The notes under the pieces were generated by a model. The model worked only from the letters and a program-made list of their open reading frames with translations, was not told where the DNA came from and searched no databases. DNA of 64,000 nt from Comamonas testosteroni (GTDB taxonomy: Bacteria; Pseudomonadota; Gammaproteobacteria; Burkholderiales; Burkholderiaceae_C), in NCBI RefSeq assembly GCF_030505195.1, contig NZ_CP129672.1:2046001-2110000 (forward strand), read 5' to 3'. Shown one piece after another: positions 45,740 through 54,953 of the stretch. A program made the translations under genes and the position numbers. Every line of letters begins with the position of its first letter. The first letter of the stretch is position 1.

Positions 45740-46039
45740 TCAGATCTCGGCCTGGCGCGGGTCCTTGAGGCCTGCGCGCTGCAGCAGCTGGCTCCAGATC
45801 TGCAGACGCAGCTCGGCATCGCCCTTGGACCAGGCGCGAATCTCGTCAATGGTTCTGAAGCAGCCCTGGCAATGGCTGCGGTCCTGCGTCATGCGGCAGA
45901 CGTTGATGCAGGGCGAAGCCACGGGCTGGTCGGCCTCGGCCCAGACCAGGGCCACCTCGGCCTTGGCGGCCAGTTGCGTCAGCTGCTGGGCCTGCTGGGC
46001 TTGCAGGGCCTGCTGTTCCTGAAGAAGTTCGGTACTCAT
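45740..46039 (-). CDS. DUF1289 domain protein
   Basis: 99 residues from ATG 46039. A Gln/Ala-rich N-terminal helix (LQEQQALQAQQAQQ) precedes the DUF1289 core SPCINVCRMTQDRSHCQGCF with four cysteines (possible metal site), then RTIDEIRAW. Start and stop overlap the upstream deacylase gene (ATGA). Function unknown. Confidence 0.88.
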   Translation of the reverse strand: MSTELLQEQQALQAQQAQQLTQLAAKAEVALVWAEADQPVASPCINVCRMTQDRSHCQGCFRTIDEIRAWSKGDAELRLQIWSQLLQRAGLKDPRQAEI

Positions 46040-46533
46040 GCCTGCTCCACCACGTCCGACCAGGGGGCGGCCGTCAGCGCCTGCAGCTGCGCGGGCGATG
46101 CGGGAAACACACCGTGCGGATGGCCTGCTGCGGCCCACACGGTCTCGAAGCGCTGCAGCTCGGCATCCATCAAGGTCACGACCTTGGTGGCATGCGCCAC
46201 GGGGCTGACGCCGCCAATCGAAAAGCCGGTGCTGGACTTGACGAATTCGGCATCGGCGCGGCCGACCTTGCCCACCAGCTGCGTCACTTTCGTTTCATCG
46301 ACCCGCTTGTCGCCCGAGGTCACGACCAGAACGGCCGCGCCATCGCTCCTGCGCTTGAAGATGATGCTCTTGGCCACCTGCCCGACCAGAATACTGAGCT
46401 GATCGGCGGCCTCCTGTGCAGTGCGGGCCGCGCCATCCAGCATCTGCGGCGCATGCGGATGACCGGCATCCTGCAAAAAGCGGCTGACGCGCTGCACGCC
46501 TTCCGGCAGCGCATGAAGTTCTGATCCACACAT
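46036..46533 (-). CDS. YbaK/EbsC family aminoacyl-tRNA deacylase
   Basis: 165 residues from ATG 46533 (MCGSELHALPEGVQRVSRFL); a longer frame upstream is antisense-like and has no support. Family marks: AKSIIFKR, VLVVTSGDKRVD, STGFSIGGVSPVAH. These proteins hydrolyse mischarged tRNAs (YbaK: Cys-tRNAPro). Overlaps DUF1289. Confidence 0.88.
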   Translation of the reverse strand: MCGSELHALPEGVQRVSRFLQDAGHPHAPQMLDGAARTAQEAADQLSILVGQVAKSIIFKRRSDGAAVLVVTSGDKRVDETKVTQLVGKVGRADAEFVKSSTGFSIGGVSPVAHATKVVTLMDAELQRFETVWAAAGHPHGVFPASPAQLQALTAAPWSDVVEQA

Positions 46534-46573
46534 ACAAACTCTCGAAGAAAGAGCGCCCACCGCGCCCCGTGCA

Positions 46574-47638
46574 TCAAGTGTACTGAGTGATGAAGGCGCT
46601 GCACGCGCAAGGCGTACAGGCAAAGCCGTAAAGCATGCCGCCGCTGCCCCAGTAATGAGCGTCTGCACCATCAGCCTGCGGAATCTGAGAATCCAGCTGC
46701 AGCACAAAGCGCATGCTCTGGCCGCAGCAGGTGCACAGCGGCTGCCAGGGCGATTGAATCCACGCAGGCTCGCCCCCCACGCGGTACAGATTCTCGCGGC
46801 CGTTGGACTGGCCCCAATCCTGGCGCTGCCAGCGTGCGGGCGTTTCTGCCAGTGCCACCTCGGTAGCGCGCAAAGGCCCGTACTCCCAGTCCGGCTCCTG
46901 CAGCTGACCATCTGCGGCCGCGTTCAGGCAATGCGCCTGGCCTGCTTCGTCGTGGCGGTAATGCAGCTCGCCCACGCCGCTTTCCATGCAGGACAGGCAT
47001 AGCTGCAGATGCACGGTTGGGTCAGCAGGCTGATCGCTGCCAAACACCTTGCTGGCCGGCAAGCTGATCAGGTGCTGCAGCAGCTCGCCGCAATGCTGGC
47101 AGTTGCCTGCGCCCACGCCGCCAAAGCGATAGCGCTCAGGGCCGTGCAGCAGATTCCAGCTGGGGTGCCAGTGCCGGGGAATCCAGGCAATTGCGTGATC
47201 CAGATAGCGCGCAGGGAATATCAAATGCATAGCTGCTTGCGCACTCTGCACCTGCGCTTCAGTCTCAAATGGCTCGACATCGCAGTCCAGTTCTGCAAGG
47301 GGCGCTATCAAAGGCTTGATGAGTTCGGGCTGTTGATAGCTGGCGGCTTCCAGCACCGTGCGCTCTGCCTCGCTCACGCTGCCGCGCGCCTGGGCCGATT
47401 GCAGGGCTGCGGCCACCAGCGCCGGCCAGTCGTCGTCGGCCAGCCAGGACAACGTGTCGTGCAGCGTCACATGCCAGCGCGTATTGCCCGCCAGCAGCGC
47501 CTGCGCCAGTTGCTTGACCTCGGCCGCTGGCGCCTGCTGCAGCCAGGGCATGAGCGCGCGCGAGATCGACTCCAGCTGCACGGCCTTGACGGATTCGTCC
47601 ACATCCAGTGCCGCAATGAAATCTGCTGCTGTCTGCAT
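46574..47638 (-). CDS. Unknown cysteine-rich protein
   Basis: 354 residues, soluble. The N-terminal 110 residues are helical and Ala/Leu-rich. The rest holds CxxC pairs (GNCQHCGE, LCLSCMESG, LCTCCGQSM, ACTPCACSA) that could bind zinc, and a C-terminal WIQSPWQPLCTCCGQ...FVLQLDSQ block reminiscent of DUF1963/YwqG-type proteins. I do not recognise the family with confidence. It contains short pieces like the AT-rich repeats (GCTATCAAAGGC near 47307). Follows DUF2799 on the same strand by 12 bp. Confidence 0.65.
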   Translation of the reverse strand: MQTAADFIAALDVDESVKAVQLESISRALMPWLQQAPAAEVKQLAQALLAGNTRWHVTLHDTLSWLADDDWPALVAAALQSAQARGSVSEAERTVLEAASYQQPELIKPLIAPLAELDCDVEPFETEAQVQSAQAAMHLIFPARYLDHAIAWIPRHWHPSWNLLHGPERYRFGGVGAGNCQHCGELLQHLISLPASKVFGSDQPADPTVHLQLCLSCMESGVGELHYRHDEAGQAHCLNAAADGQLQEPDWEYGPLRATEVALAETPARWQRQDWGQSNGRENLYRVGGEPAWIQSPWQPLCTCCGQSMRFVLQLDSQIPQADGADAHYWGSGGMLYGFACTPCACSAFITQYT

Positions 47639-47650
47639 CTGCGGCTGCGC

Positions 47651-48205
47651 TTACTTGGGCGGCATCTGCGCGAGCTTGAAGCGCAGTTGCAGCAACTCGA
47701 GATTCAGATCACGCAAGTCTTTCTCCACATAAGCAATATGACTGGAGCTGTTCTTGGCGCTGCGTGCTTCGCGCAGCTCTTTTTTCTTCATGTCGATGCG
47801 TTGCTGCAGCTGGGCCATTTCTTCCTGCATTTCCAGCCGCTCGCGCACCGGGCCATAGCCCTGCAAAAAGGCAGACTCCACCTGCGCCGGGCAGTAGCCA
47901 TACTGGTATTTGCGGCCCGTCTCGGCAAAAGCCTTGCCGCTTTCAGCCGTGCAAAAACCCCGCAGTCCCTGCTGCCAGCCCTGCTGATAGGCCCGCACAT
48001 CCATCTGCACGCCGTTGTCCTTGCAGGTACGGAAATGGCGCTTGGCCCGGGTGGTGATGTCCTGCTTGCCGTCCATGGCGTCCAGCTGCCCCAGATAGGC
48101 CCAGTCCGTGTCCTTGCACTCCTGGGCATCCATGCCGGCGCAGCCGCCCAGCAGGGCAACTGCCGCCAGACACAGGGCCCGCGAAAAATGTGATCTTGCT
48201 TGCAT
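47651..48205 (-). CDS. DUF2799 lipoprotein
   Basis: 184 residues from ATG 48205 (MQARSHFSRALCLAAVALLG); lipobox LLGGC. The mature part CAGMDAQECKDTDWAYLG matches DUF2799, with paired Tyr/Gly motifs YQQGWQQGL and YGYCPAQVE, then a C-terminal coiled coil (EEMAQLQQRIDMKKKELRE). Probably envelope located; function unknown. Confidence 0.82.
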   Translation of the reverse strand: MQARSHFSRALCLAAVALLGGCAGMDAQECKDTDWAYLGQLDAMDGKQDITTRAKRHFRTCKDNGVQMDVRAYQQGWQQGLRGFCTAESGKAFAETGRKYQYGYCPAQVESAFLQGYGPVRERLEMQEEMAQLQQRIDMKKKELREARSAKNSSSHIAYVEKDLRDLNLELLQLRFKLAQMPPK

Positions 48206-48280
48206 GGCGGCGATGGTAACAACGCCCATGCCTGCCCGGGCCGCTCGGGCCGGTTGGGCCGGGCTTGGCCGGGCCGGGCC

Positions 48281-49189
48281 TCAACCCGCGCGCTTGGTCA
48301 GCAAGGCCTTGGCCACGCGCGACTGCGTGGGGCGGCCCAGATGCTCGCTGATGAACTGGCCCGCATCGATCAGCTTGTCGAGGTCGATGCCGGTCTCTAT
48401 GCCCATGCCCTGCAGCAGATAGACCACGTCTTCGGTGGCCACATTGCCCGTGGCGCCCTTGGCATAGGGACAGCCGCCAAGGCCAGCGACCGAGGACTGG
48501 AAGTTCCAGACCCCCAGATCCAGCGCCGCCAGCGTGTTGCTCAGGGCCTGGCCGTAGGTATCGTGGAAATGGCCGGACACCTGGTCGAGATCGAAGTGTG
48601 CCAGCGTGGCCTCCAGCGCCTTTTGCACCTTGACGGGCGTGCCCATGCCGATGGTGTCGGCCACGTCCACGCGCTGCACGCCGATGCCCTTCATCAGCCC
48701 GGCCAGATAGCCCACCTTCTCGGGCGCGATCTCGCCCTCGTAGGGGCAGCCCACGGTGCAGCTCATGGCGCCGCGCACGGCAATGCCGGCCTCAAGAGCC
48801 GCCTGTACCACGGGCGCAAAGCGCTCGATGCTCTCGGCAATCGAGCAGTTGATATTGCGCTGGCTGAAGGCCTCGCTGGCCGCACCGAACACCACGATCT
48901 CGTCGGGCTTTCCGGCCAGCGCGGCTTCGAAGCCCTTGAGATTCGGTGTGAGCACCGAATACCGCACCCCGGCTCTGCGCACGATGCCAGCCATGACTTG
49001 TGCGTTGTCCGCCATCTGCGGCACCCATTTGGGCGACACATAGCTGGTGACCTCGATCTCCTGGAGGCCTGCGTCCTGCAGGCGCTGCACCAGCTCGATC
49101 TTGACGGCGGCAGGCACAGGCTGCTTTTCGTTCTGCAGGCCGTCGCGCGGGCCCACATCGATGATCTTGACGCGTGCGGGGTATTTCAT
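48281..49189 (-). CDS. liuE: Hydroxymethylglutaryl-CoA lyase
   Basis: 302 residues from ATG 49189 with AAGGAG upstream. DRE-TIM barrel: IIDVGPRDGLQNEKQPVP, and the lyase signature GLGGCPYAKGATGNVATEDV with the catalytic Cys. It splits HMG-CoA into acetyl-CoA and acetoacetate, the last step of leucine breakdown. It follows the GhrA-like gene by 16 bp. Confidence 0.95.
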   Translation of the reverse strand: MKYPARVKIIDVGPRDGLQNEKQPVPAAVKIELVQRLQDAGLQEIEVTSYVSPKWVPQMADNAQVMAGIVRRAGVRYSVLTPNLKGFEAALAGKPDEIVVFGAASEAFSQRNINCSIAESIERFAPVVQAALEAGIAVRGAMSCTVGCPYEGEIAPEKVGYLAGLMKGIGVQRVDVADTIGMGTPVKVQKALEATLAHFDLDQVSGHFHDTYGQALSNTLAALDLGVWNFQSSVAGLGGCPYAKGATGNVATEDVVYLLQGMGIETGIDLDKLIDAGQFISEHLGRPTQSRVAKALLTKRAG

Positions 49190-49205
49190 TCTTGTCTCCT
49201 TGCTA

Positions 49206-50129
49206 TCAATAGCCCTTGCCAAGGTCGACTCGACCTGTGACGGGCTCGCCCCGGCTCATGGCGGCGACCTTGCCCACAATCTGGGCAATGCTGTCCGCCG
49301 CCAGCGTGCGGGCCGAGGTATGGGGGGTGAGGATGATTCTGGACTGCTCCCAGAACGGATGATTCTCGGGCAGCGGCTCCTCGCGGAACACGTCCAGCAT
49401 GGCGCCGCTGACATGGCCGGACTCGATCTGCGCAATCAGGTCGGCATCGACCACATGGCCGCCGCGCCCCACGTTGATCACATAGGAGCCGGGCTGCAGC
49501 AGCGCCAGCGTGCGGGCGTTGATGATGTCGCGGGTCTCGTCGTGCAGGGGCAGCAGGTTGACCAGAATGCGCGTCTCGGACAGAAAGCGGTCCAGGCTGT
49601 CCATGCCGCTGAAGCATTCAACGCCCTGCAGCTCGCGCGGCGAGCGGCTCCAGCCATTGACCTTGAAATCGAACACCGTCAGCGCCCTGGCCACGCGCTC
49701 GCCCATCTTGCCCAGGCCCATCACGCCCACGGGATAGTCCACACGCCTGGGGTTGCGCTGGTGCTGCCACAGGCCCTGCGCCATATCGGCCTCGTACCGA
49801 TCGAGGCCGCGAAAGAATCGGATCACGGCCTGGGCCACATACTCGGCCATCTGCACGGCCATGCCCGCATCTTCGAGACGGTAGACGGGCAACTCCGCAG
49901 GGATAGTCAGCGGCAGCAGCGCATCCACGCCCGCGCCGATGTTGAACATGGCCTTGAGGCCAGCCGCCTGCTCGTCGAGGAACTGCTGGGGCGGCGCCCA
50001 GACCAGCGCATAGTCGGCCTGGGGCGCGCCCGGCTCCCAGATGGCAATCTCCGCACCCGGCAGCGCGTCATGCAAACCTTTGAGCCAGGGTTCCGGCCGC
50101 GTATCGTCACAGCAAAATAAGACTTTCAT
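49206..50129 (-). CDS. ghrA: Glyoxylate/hydroxypyruvate reductase A
   Basis: 307 residues from ATG 50129 (MKVLFCCDDTRPEPWLKGL). D-2-hydroxyacid dehydrogenase fold: VGVMGLGKMGERVARALT (NAD(P) loop), NVGRGGHVVD, DVFREEPLP and LTPHTSA with the catalytic Arg, Glu and His. Reduces glyoxylate and hydroxypyruvate. Why it sits in the leucine cluster is unclear. Confidence 0.9.
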   Translation of the reverse strand: MKVLFCCDDTRPEPWLKGLHDALPGAEIAIWEPGAPQADYALVWAPPQQFLDEQAAGLKAMFNIGAGVDALLPLTIPAELPVYRLEDAGMAVQMAEYVAQAVIRFFRGLDRYEADMAQGLWQHQRNPRRVDYPVGVMGLGKMGERVARALTVFDFKVNGWSRSPRELQGVECFSGMDSLDRFLSETRILVNLLPLHDETRDIINARTLALLQPGSYVINVGRGGHVVDADLIAQIESGHVSGAMLDVFREEPLPENHPFWEQSRIILTPHTSARTLAADSIAQIVGKVAAMSRGEPVTGRVDLGKGY

Positions 50130-50186
50130 GGGTGCCAAGCCTAACGCCTTGCCGTGCCTGCTGCAGACGCGGATGACCAACGGACC

Positions 50187-50250
50187 GCTATCAAAAAAGA
50201 AGCTTCTTGCGCTGTACCTGTCTTGATTTCATCATTGAAAGTGACTGAAT
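50187..50250. repeat. Partial AT-rich palindromic repeat, copy 5
   Basis: GCTATCAAAAAAGAAGCTTC...TTGCGCTGTACC...CTTGATTTCATCATTGAAA; one half of the palindrome is clear, the other is worn. Lies in the 178-bp gap between the carboxylase alpha gene and ghrA. Confidence 0.5.
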
Positions 50251-50307
50251 TCATGGATGGTCCGGCGCAAGCCGCTCTTTTTGTTAAACAGTTCAACCCT
50301 GGCCAGA

Positions 50308-52344
50308 TCAGGCGGCCACCTCGATGCGCAGCAGCTCCGCGCCTTCGCTGACCTGGTCGCCGGGCACATACAGCAGCTCCAGCACCACGCCATCGCCGGG
50401 GGCGGCAATCGTGTGCTCCATCTTCATGGCTTCCATCACCGCCAGCGGCTGGCCCTTGCTGACCTTGTCGCCGGCCTTGACGGTGAAGGACACCACCTTG
50501 CCCGGCATGGGCGCCGTCAGGCGGCCGCCTTCATGGCCGGTGTCGCCCGCATGGGCCAGCTGGTCGACCACGGTGATCTGGGTGCTGCCCGCCTCGGTGA
50601 AGATGGACAGCTGGTCGCCCTGGGCATGGACCACCACCACCGTGCGCTTGCCGTCCAGGCCCAGCTCCAGCCGCCCGTCGGCCAGTGCGCGCCACTGCAG
50701 CAGGGCATCGCTGCGGCTCTCGCCCTCGCCAATGCCGAGCTGATAGGTCTGCGCCGCCTGCGTGCCGCGGCCGTATGCCAGGCCGGCCGTGAAGTCCTCG
50801 CCGCGGTAGGCAAAGCCGAACGCACGCACATAGCGGCCAGACATGCGCCAGCCGTCGCGGCGGCTGAAGGGGTCTGCGCCCTGCGCTGCCTGCTCAACCT
50901 GCAGCTGCCAGGCCATGGCGGCGGCGACGGCCAGGTCGCGGCCCACGAAATCCTTGCCGAACAAGGCCTCGCGCTCGCGCTCGATCAGCGCGGTATCGAG
51001 CTGGGCGTTGGAGAAAGCCTGGCTCTTCACCACCTGGCGCAGAAACTGCACATTGGTCGTCAGGCCCACGATATGGGTCCGGGCCAGCGCCGCATCCAGA
51101 CGCGCCAGCGCCTGGGCACGGTCGTCGCCATGGACGATCAGCTTGGCGATCATGGAGTCGTAGAAGGGGCTGATCGCATCGCCCTCGCGCACGCCGTCGT
51201 CCACGCGCACATCGCTGATCTCGAAGCTGCTGCATTCGGGCTTGCGATAGACGGCCAGATGGCCGGTAGCGGGCAGGAAGTTGTTCTCGGGGTTCTCGGC
51301 GCAGATGCGTGCCTCGATGGCATGCCCCTGGATACGGAGTTCCGACTGCGCCTTGGGCAAAGGCTGTCCCGAAGCCACCAGCAGCTGCCAGCGCACCAGA
51401 TCCTCGCCCGTGATGGCTTCGGTCACGGGGTGCTCCACCTGCAGCCGGGTGTTCATTTCCATGAAGTAGAACTTCATGGCTTCGGGCTGGTCGTAGCCGC
51501 CGGGCTGCTCGACGATGAACTCCACCGTGCCCGCGCCGACATAGTTCACGGCCTTGGCGGCGGCCACGGCGGCCTCGCCCATCTTCTGGCGCAGCGCGGC
51601 AGTCATGCCAGGCGCCGGCGCTTCCTCGAGCACCTTCTGGTGGCGGCGCTGCACCGAGCAGTCGCGCTCGAACAGATAGACGCAGTTGCCCTGCGTGTCG
51701 CCAAACACCTGGATCTCGATATGGCGCGGGCGCAGCACGTATTTCTCGATCAAGACGGCATCGTTGCCGAAGCTGTTGATGGCCTCGCGCTTGCAGGACT
51801 CCAGCGAGGCCGCAAAGTCCTCGCTCTTTTCCACCAGACGCATGCCCTTGCCGCCGCCGCCCGCGCTGGCCTTGATGAGCACGGGATAGCCGATGCGATC
51901 GGCCTCCCGTTGCAGCAGCTCGGGGTTCTGGTCGTGACCGTGATAGCCGGGCACCAGCGGCACGCCGGCCTTTTCCATCAGCTGCTTGGACTCGGCCTTG
52001 AGACCCATGGCGCGAATCGCGCTGGCGGGCGGGCCGATGAAGACCAGGCCGGCCGCTGCGCAGGCATTGGCAAAGTCCTCGTTCTCGGAGAGAAAGCCAT
52101 AGCCGGGGTGGATGGCTTCGGCACCCGTGGCCTTGGCAGCTTCCAGAATGCGCTCCCAGCGCAGGTAGCTGTCCTTGGGCGCGCTGCCGCCGATATGCAC
52201 GGCCTCGTCGCAGGCCGCGACATGCTTGGCCCGGGCATCGGCATCCGAATACACCGCCACGGTCTTCACACCCATGCGACGGGCGGTGGCGGCTACGCGG
52301 CAGGCGATTTCACCTCTATTCGCAATCAGAATTTTCTTGAACAT
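50308..52344 (-). CDS. liuD: 3-methylcrotonyl-CoA carboxylase, biotin-carrying alpha subunit
   Basis: 678 residues: biotin carboxylase (MFKKILIANRGEIACRV, SAGGGGKGM, EMNTRLQVEHPVTE), a linker domain and a C-terminal biotinyl domain with VMEAMKMEHT. It carboxylates biotin with ATP and bicarbonate; the beta subunit, encoded about 2.6 kb upstream, moves the CO2 to 3-methylcrotonyl-CoA. Identity as MCC rather than propionyl- or geranyl-CoA carboxylase comes from the neighbours. Confidence 0.92.
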   Translation of the reverse strand: MFKKILIANRGEIACRVAATARRMGVKTVAVYSDADARAKHVAACDEAVHIGGSAPKDSYLRWERILEAAKATGAEAIHPGYGFLSENEDFANACAAAGLVFIGPPASAIRAMGLKAESKQLMEKAGVPLVPGYHGHDQNPELLQREADRIGYPVLIKASAGGGGKGMRLVEKSEDFAASLESCKREAINSFGNDAVLIEKYVLRPRHIEIQVFGDTQGNCVYLFERDCSVQRRHQKVLEEAPAPGMTAALRQKMGEAAVAAAKAVNYVGAGTVEFIVEQPGGYDQPEAMKFYFMEMNTRLQVEHPVTEAITGEDLVRWQLLVASGQPLPKAQSELRIQGHAIEARICAENPENNFLPATGHLAVYRKPECSSFEISDVRVDDGVREGDAISPFYDSMIAKLIVHGDDRAQALARLDAALARTHIVGLTTNVQFLRQVVKSQAFSNAQLDTALIEREREALFGKDFVGRDLAVAAAMAWQLQVEQAAQGADPFSRRDGWRMSGRYVRAFGFAYRGEDFTAGLAYGRGTQAAQTYQLGIGEGESRSDALLQWRALADGRLELGLDGKRTVVVVHAQGDQLSIFTEAGSTQITVVDQLAHAGDTGHEGGRLTAPMPGKVVSFTVKAGDKVSKGQPLAVMEAMKMEHTIAAPGDGVVLELLYVPGDQVSEGAELLRIEVAA

Positions 52345-52402
52345 ATCGTCTCCGGTTATCGGTCAAATCACCACTCAGCGCATATCCGTCAAACGCAAGC
52401 AG

Positions 52403-53164
52403 CTATGTTTTTTGCAATGGATCCTGCGCCTCACCACTGCCGCGCAGGCGTCGAATAATCGCCTTGAGAAAGCGCCAAAGCGCCCAGATCACCAGCCACA
52501 TCGCTATCACCACAACCAGCAGCACGGCGGCAAACACCAGCGGATGGGTCAGCGCCAGCCAGAGGGCACCCAGCGATACCGTGTCTTCCGCCAGACTGGC
52601 TCCTACGTTGGAGAACGGTTCGGGCGAGGTGTTGATGAGGGCTCGCGTCGTGGTCTTGGCCGCCTGGCTGGTCGCGGCCAGCGTGCCGCCCATCAGCGCG
52701 GCAGCCATGGCCATGGTGGTGCTGTCGGCAGCAAAGACCGAGGCCGCCAGCGCCGCGCCGGCAGGAATGCGCAACACGCTCTGGAACAGGTCCCAGACCG
52801 AATCGACCACGGGAATCTTGTCGGCAAAGAACTCCACGAACAGCAGACCGCCGCTGATGACCAGCACCATCGGGTGCTGCAGCACATGCAGACCGCCGGG
52901 CAGCGGCATCAGACCACTGGCTCCCAGCAGGCCCACGGCGAACACCACGGCATAGAGGCGAAAGCCGCTGGCCCAGCCCAGGGCTGCCGCCAGCGCCAGC
53001 ATGGACGCCATGTCCATCTGTCCCACGGCCTGCCCGGCCCTGGCAGCCACGTCTCCGACCTGGCCGGCAGCATCGCCCACGGCCCTGGCCGTATCGGGGT
53101 CGATATGCAGGCCGGTTCGGTGCAGCCAGTCGATGATGGTTTGCCAGATATCCATGGTGTTCAT
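52403..53164 (-). CDS. DUF4126 membrane protein
   Basis: 253 residues. A hydrophilic Ala-rich N-terminus of about 50 residues is followed by about five helices with ALGWASGFRLYAVVFAVG and VEFFADKIPVVDSVWDLFQ, the DUF4126 marks. Function unknown. It lies between two leucine-degradation genes on the same strand. Confidence 0.85.
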   Translation of the reverse strand: MNTMDIWQTIIDWLHRTGLHIDPDTARAVGDAAGQVGDVAARAGQAVGQMDMASMLALAAALGWASGFRLYAVVFAVGLLGASGLMPLPGGLHVLQHPMVLVISGGLLFVEFFADKIPVVDSVWDLFQSVLRIPAGAALAASVFAADSTTMAMAAALMGGTLAATSQAAKTTTRALINTSPEPFSNVGASLAEDTVSLGALWLALTHPLVFAAVLLVVVIAMWLVIWALWRFLKAIIRRLRGSGEAQDPLQKT

Positions 53165-53215
53165 TCCCTATGCGAGCCCGCAGGCTGAAGCGCCCCGGCC
53201 GCCAGGTCGGTCATC

Positions 53216-53998
53216 TCATCCGGGCAGCCAGTTGGGTTTGCGCTTGTTGAGAAAAGCCTGCACGCCTTCCTTGCCTTCGCTGCTGGCGCGGATGGTGGCA
53301 ATCGACTCCACCGTCGCCGCAATCAGCTGCTCGCTGATTTCGCGCTCGGCCATGTCCAGCACCAGTTGCTTGCAGGCCCGCACGGCGGCGGGGCCGGCGC
53401 TGAGCAAATGCTTGAGCCAGCCGTCGACAACGGCATCCAGTCCGTCGGCATCGACCACCTCATGCACATAGCCGATGCGATGCGCCTCCTGCGCCGAAAA
53501 GCGCTCGCCCGTGAGAAAGTAGCGGTGCGCGGCCCTGGCACCCATGGCGCGGATCACATAGGGGCTGATGGTGGCGGGGATCAGGCCGATCTTGACCTCG
53601 CTGAGGCAAAAGCCCGCCGTGTCGGCCGCCACCGCCATATCGCAGCAGGCCACCAGGCCCATGCCACCCGCATAGACATCGCCCTGCACACGCGCAATCG
53701 TGGGTTTGGGGCATTCGTAGATGACGCGCAGCATCTCGGCCAGCAAACCCGCATCGACACGGTTTTCGTCGCGCGAGTAATCGGCCATGCGGCGCATCCA
53801 GTTCAGGTCCGCGCCCGCGCAGAATGCGGGTCCTTCGGCGGCCAGCACCACGGCGCGCACATCGGCACGCTCGCCGACCTGAAGGAAGGCGGCGGTGATC
53901 TCGGCAATCGCCGCATCGCTGAAGGCGTTGCGAATGGCGGGCTGAGCCAGCGTGACGCGGGCGATGCCGCCATCCACGGTCAAAGTCAAAGCAGTCAT
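53216..53998 (-). CDS. liuC: Enoyl-CoA hydratase, probably methylglutaconyl-CoA hydratase
   Basis: 260 residues, crotonase fold: EGPAFCAGADLNWMRRMADY, ARVQGDVYAGGMGLVACCDM (oxyanion hole) and SEVKIGLIPATISPYV, the form typical of LiuC/AtuE. It hydrates 3-methylglutaconyl-CoA to HMG-CoA. Overlaps the upstream hydrolase gene by 4 bases (ATGA). Confidence 0.92.
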   Translation of the reverse strand: MTALTLTVDGGIARVTLAQPAIRNAFSDAAIAEITAAFLQVGERADVRAVVLAAEGPAFCAGADLNWMRRMADYSRDENRVDAGLLAEMLRVIYECPKPTIARVQGDVYAGGMGLVACCDMAVAADTAGFCLSEVKIGLIPATISPYVIRAMGARAAHRYFLTGERFSAQEAHRIGYVHEVVDADGLDAVVDGWLKHLLSAGPAAVRACKQLVLDMAEREISEQLIAATVESIATIRASSEGKEGVQAFLNKRKPNWLPG

Positions 53999-54933
53999 GG
54001 CTTGTCTCCCAGTGAGTTAGGGTTTTGCAGTTGCGCAGCCGCCGTGCCCGGCAGCTGCTGCATCAGGAATTCACGGACCTGCGGCAGCCATTGCCCGATA
54101 TTGGCTGCCCGGTCAAAGAACTGGTGTCCCTCCGCGCCACTGGATGGCGCAAACACCAGCTTCAGATTCTGGCCTGTGGCCAGATAGCTTTGCGCCATCT
54201 TGCGCACCAGCGGCGGGCGAAAGTAGCTATCGTTCTCGGCATAGATCCACAACTGGGGCACACGGCTGGTGGCGGCAAAGCCAGCCACGGTCTTGAGCAG
54301 TTGCGCCTCGCCGCAAACCGCTGCTTTCTCACGCATCTGCGGCTGTGAACCCCGGCCGCCGGCAAAGTTGACGACGCCGCGCAAGCCCGCAGGCTGCTGC
54401 GCCGCCAGAGCCAGCGATGCAAAGCCGCCGGCGGACTTTCCCAGCAGCAGCACATGCGAGCCATCGACATAGGGCAGCTTTTGCCCGTAAGTCATGATGG
54501 CCGCCACATCGCGCGCGGCCTCCTGGGCCGCATGGGCGTAGTCGGGGGCATCGCAGCTGCCGTAGCGGTCGGCCAGAGGACCGTCCGATGCGCCATAGCC
54601 GCGGCGCAAACCCGTCACCACCACATAGCCCAGCTCGGCCAGAGCGCTCGCCTGCGGGCCGTAGCGATCGGTCATGGCTTCGCGCGCCTCTTTGCCGCTG
54701 GGCGTGCCGTGGCTGAGCACGATCAGCCCCCAAGGGCCCTGCCCCTGAGGACGATAGACATGGCCTGCCAACTCGGCGCGGTGCGCGGGCGAATCGCCGC
54801 TCGCTGGCACCCAGACCGGAATGCGCGCATCCATGCGCTGCACCGCTGGCTCGGCAGCGCCAGCCATGGGCATGGCCAGCGCAGCCGACAGCAGGACTGG
54901 CGGCAAGCAGGTGAGGAAATGGCGACGCGACAT
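53995..54933 (-). CDS. Exported alpha/beta hydrolase
   Basis: 312 residues with a signal peptide (MSRRHFLTCLPPVLLSAALA; two Arg, possibly Tat, cleaved near AGAAE). Alpha/beta-hydrolase marks: LIVLSHGTPSGKEAR, nucleophile Ser in LLLGKSAGGFASLA, Asp in YAENDSYF, His in EGHQFF. A periplasmic esterase or peptidase. Its coupling to liuC is notable as the other enzymes are cytoplasmic. Confidence 0.85.
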   Translation of the reverse strand: MSRRHFLTCLPPVLLSAALAMPMAGAAEPAVQRMDARIPVWVPASGDSPAHRAELAGHVYRPQGQGPWGLIVLSHGTPSGKEAREAMTDRYGPQASALAELGYVVVTGLRRGYGASDGPLADRYGSCDAPDYAHAAQEAARDVAAIMTYGQKLPYVDGSHVLLLGKSAGGFASLALAAQQPAGLRGVVNFAGGRGSQPQMREKAAVCGEAQLLKTVAGFAATSRVPQLWIYAENDSYFRPPLVRKMAQSYLATGQNLKLVFAPSSGAEGHQFFDRAANIGQWLPQVREFLMQQLPGTAAAQLQNPNSLGDKP

Positions 54934-54953
54934 GATTGACAGCCTCTGCCCGC

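Noticed and set aside
46534..46911. N-terminal extension of the YbaK-type gene
   Set aside because: The extension overlaps the upstream unknown gene almost entirely, and the family start fits ATG 46533.
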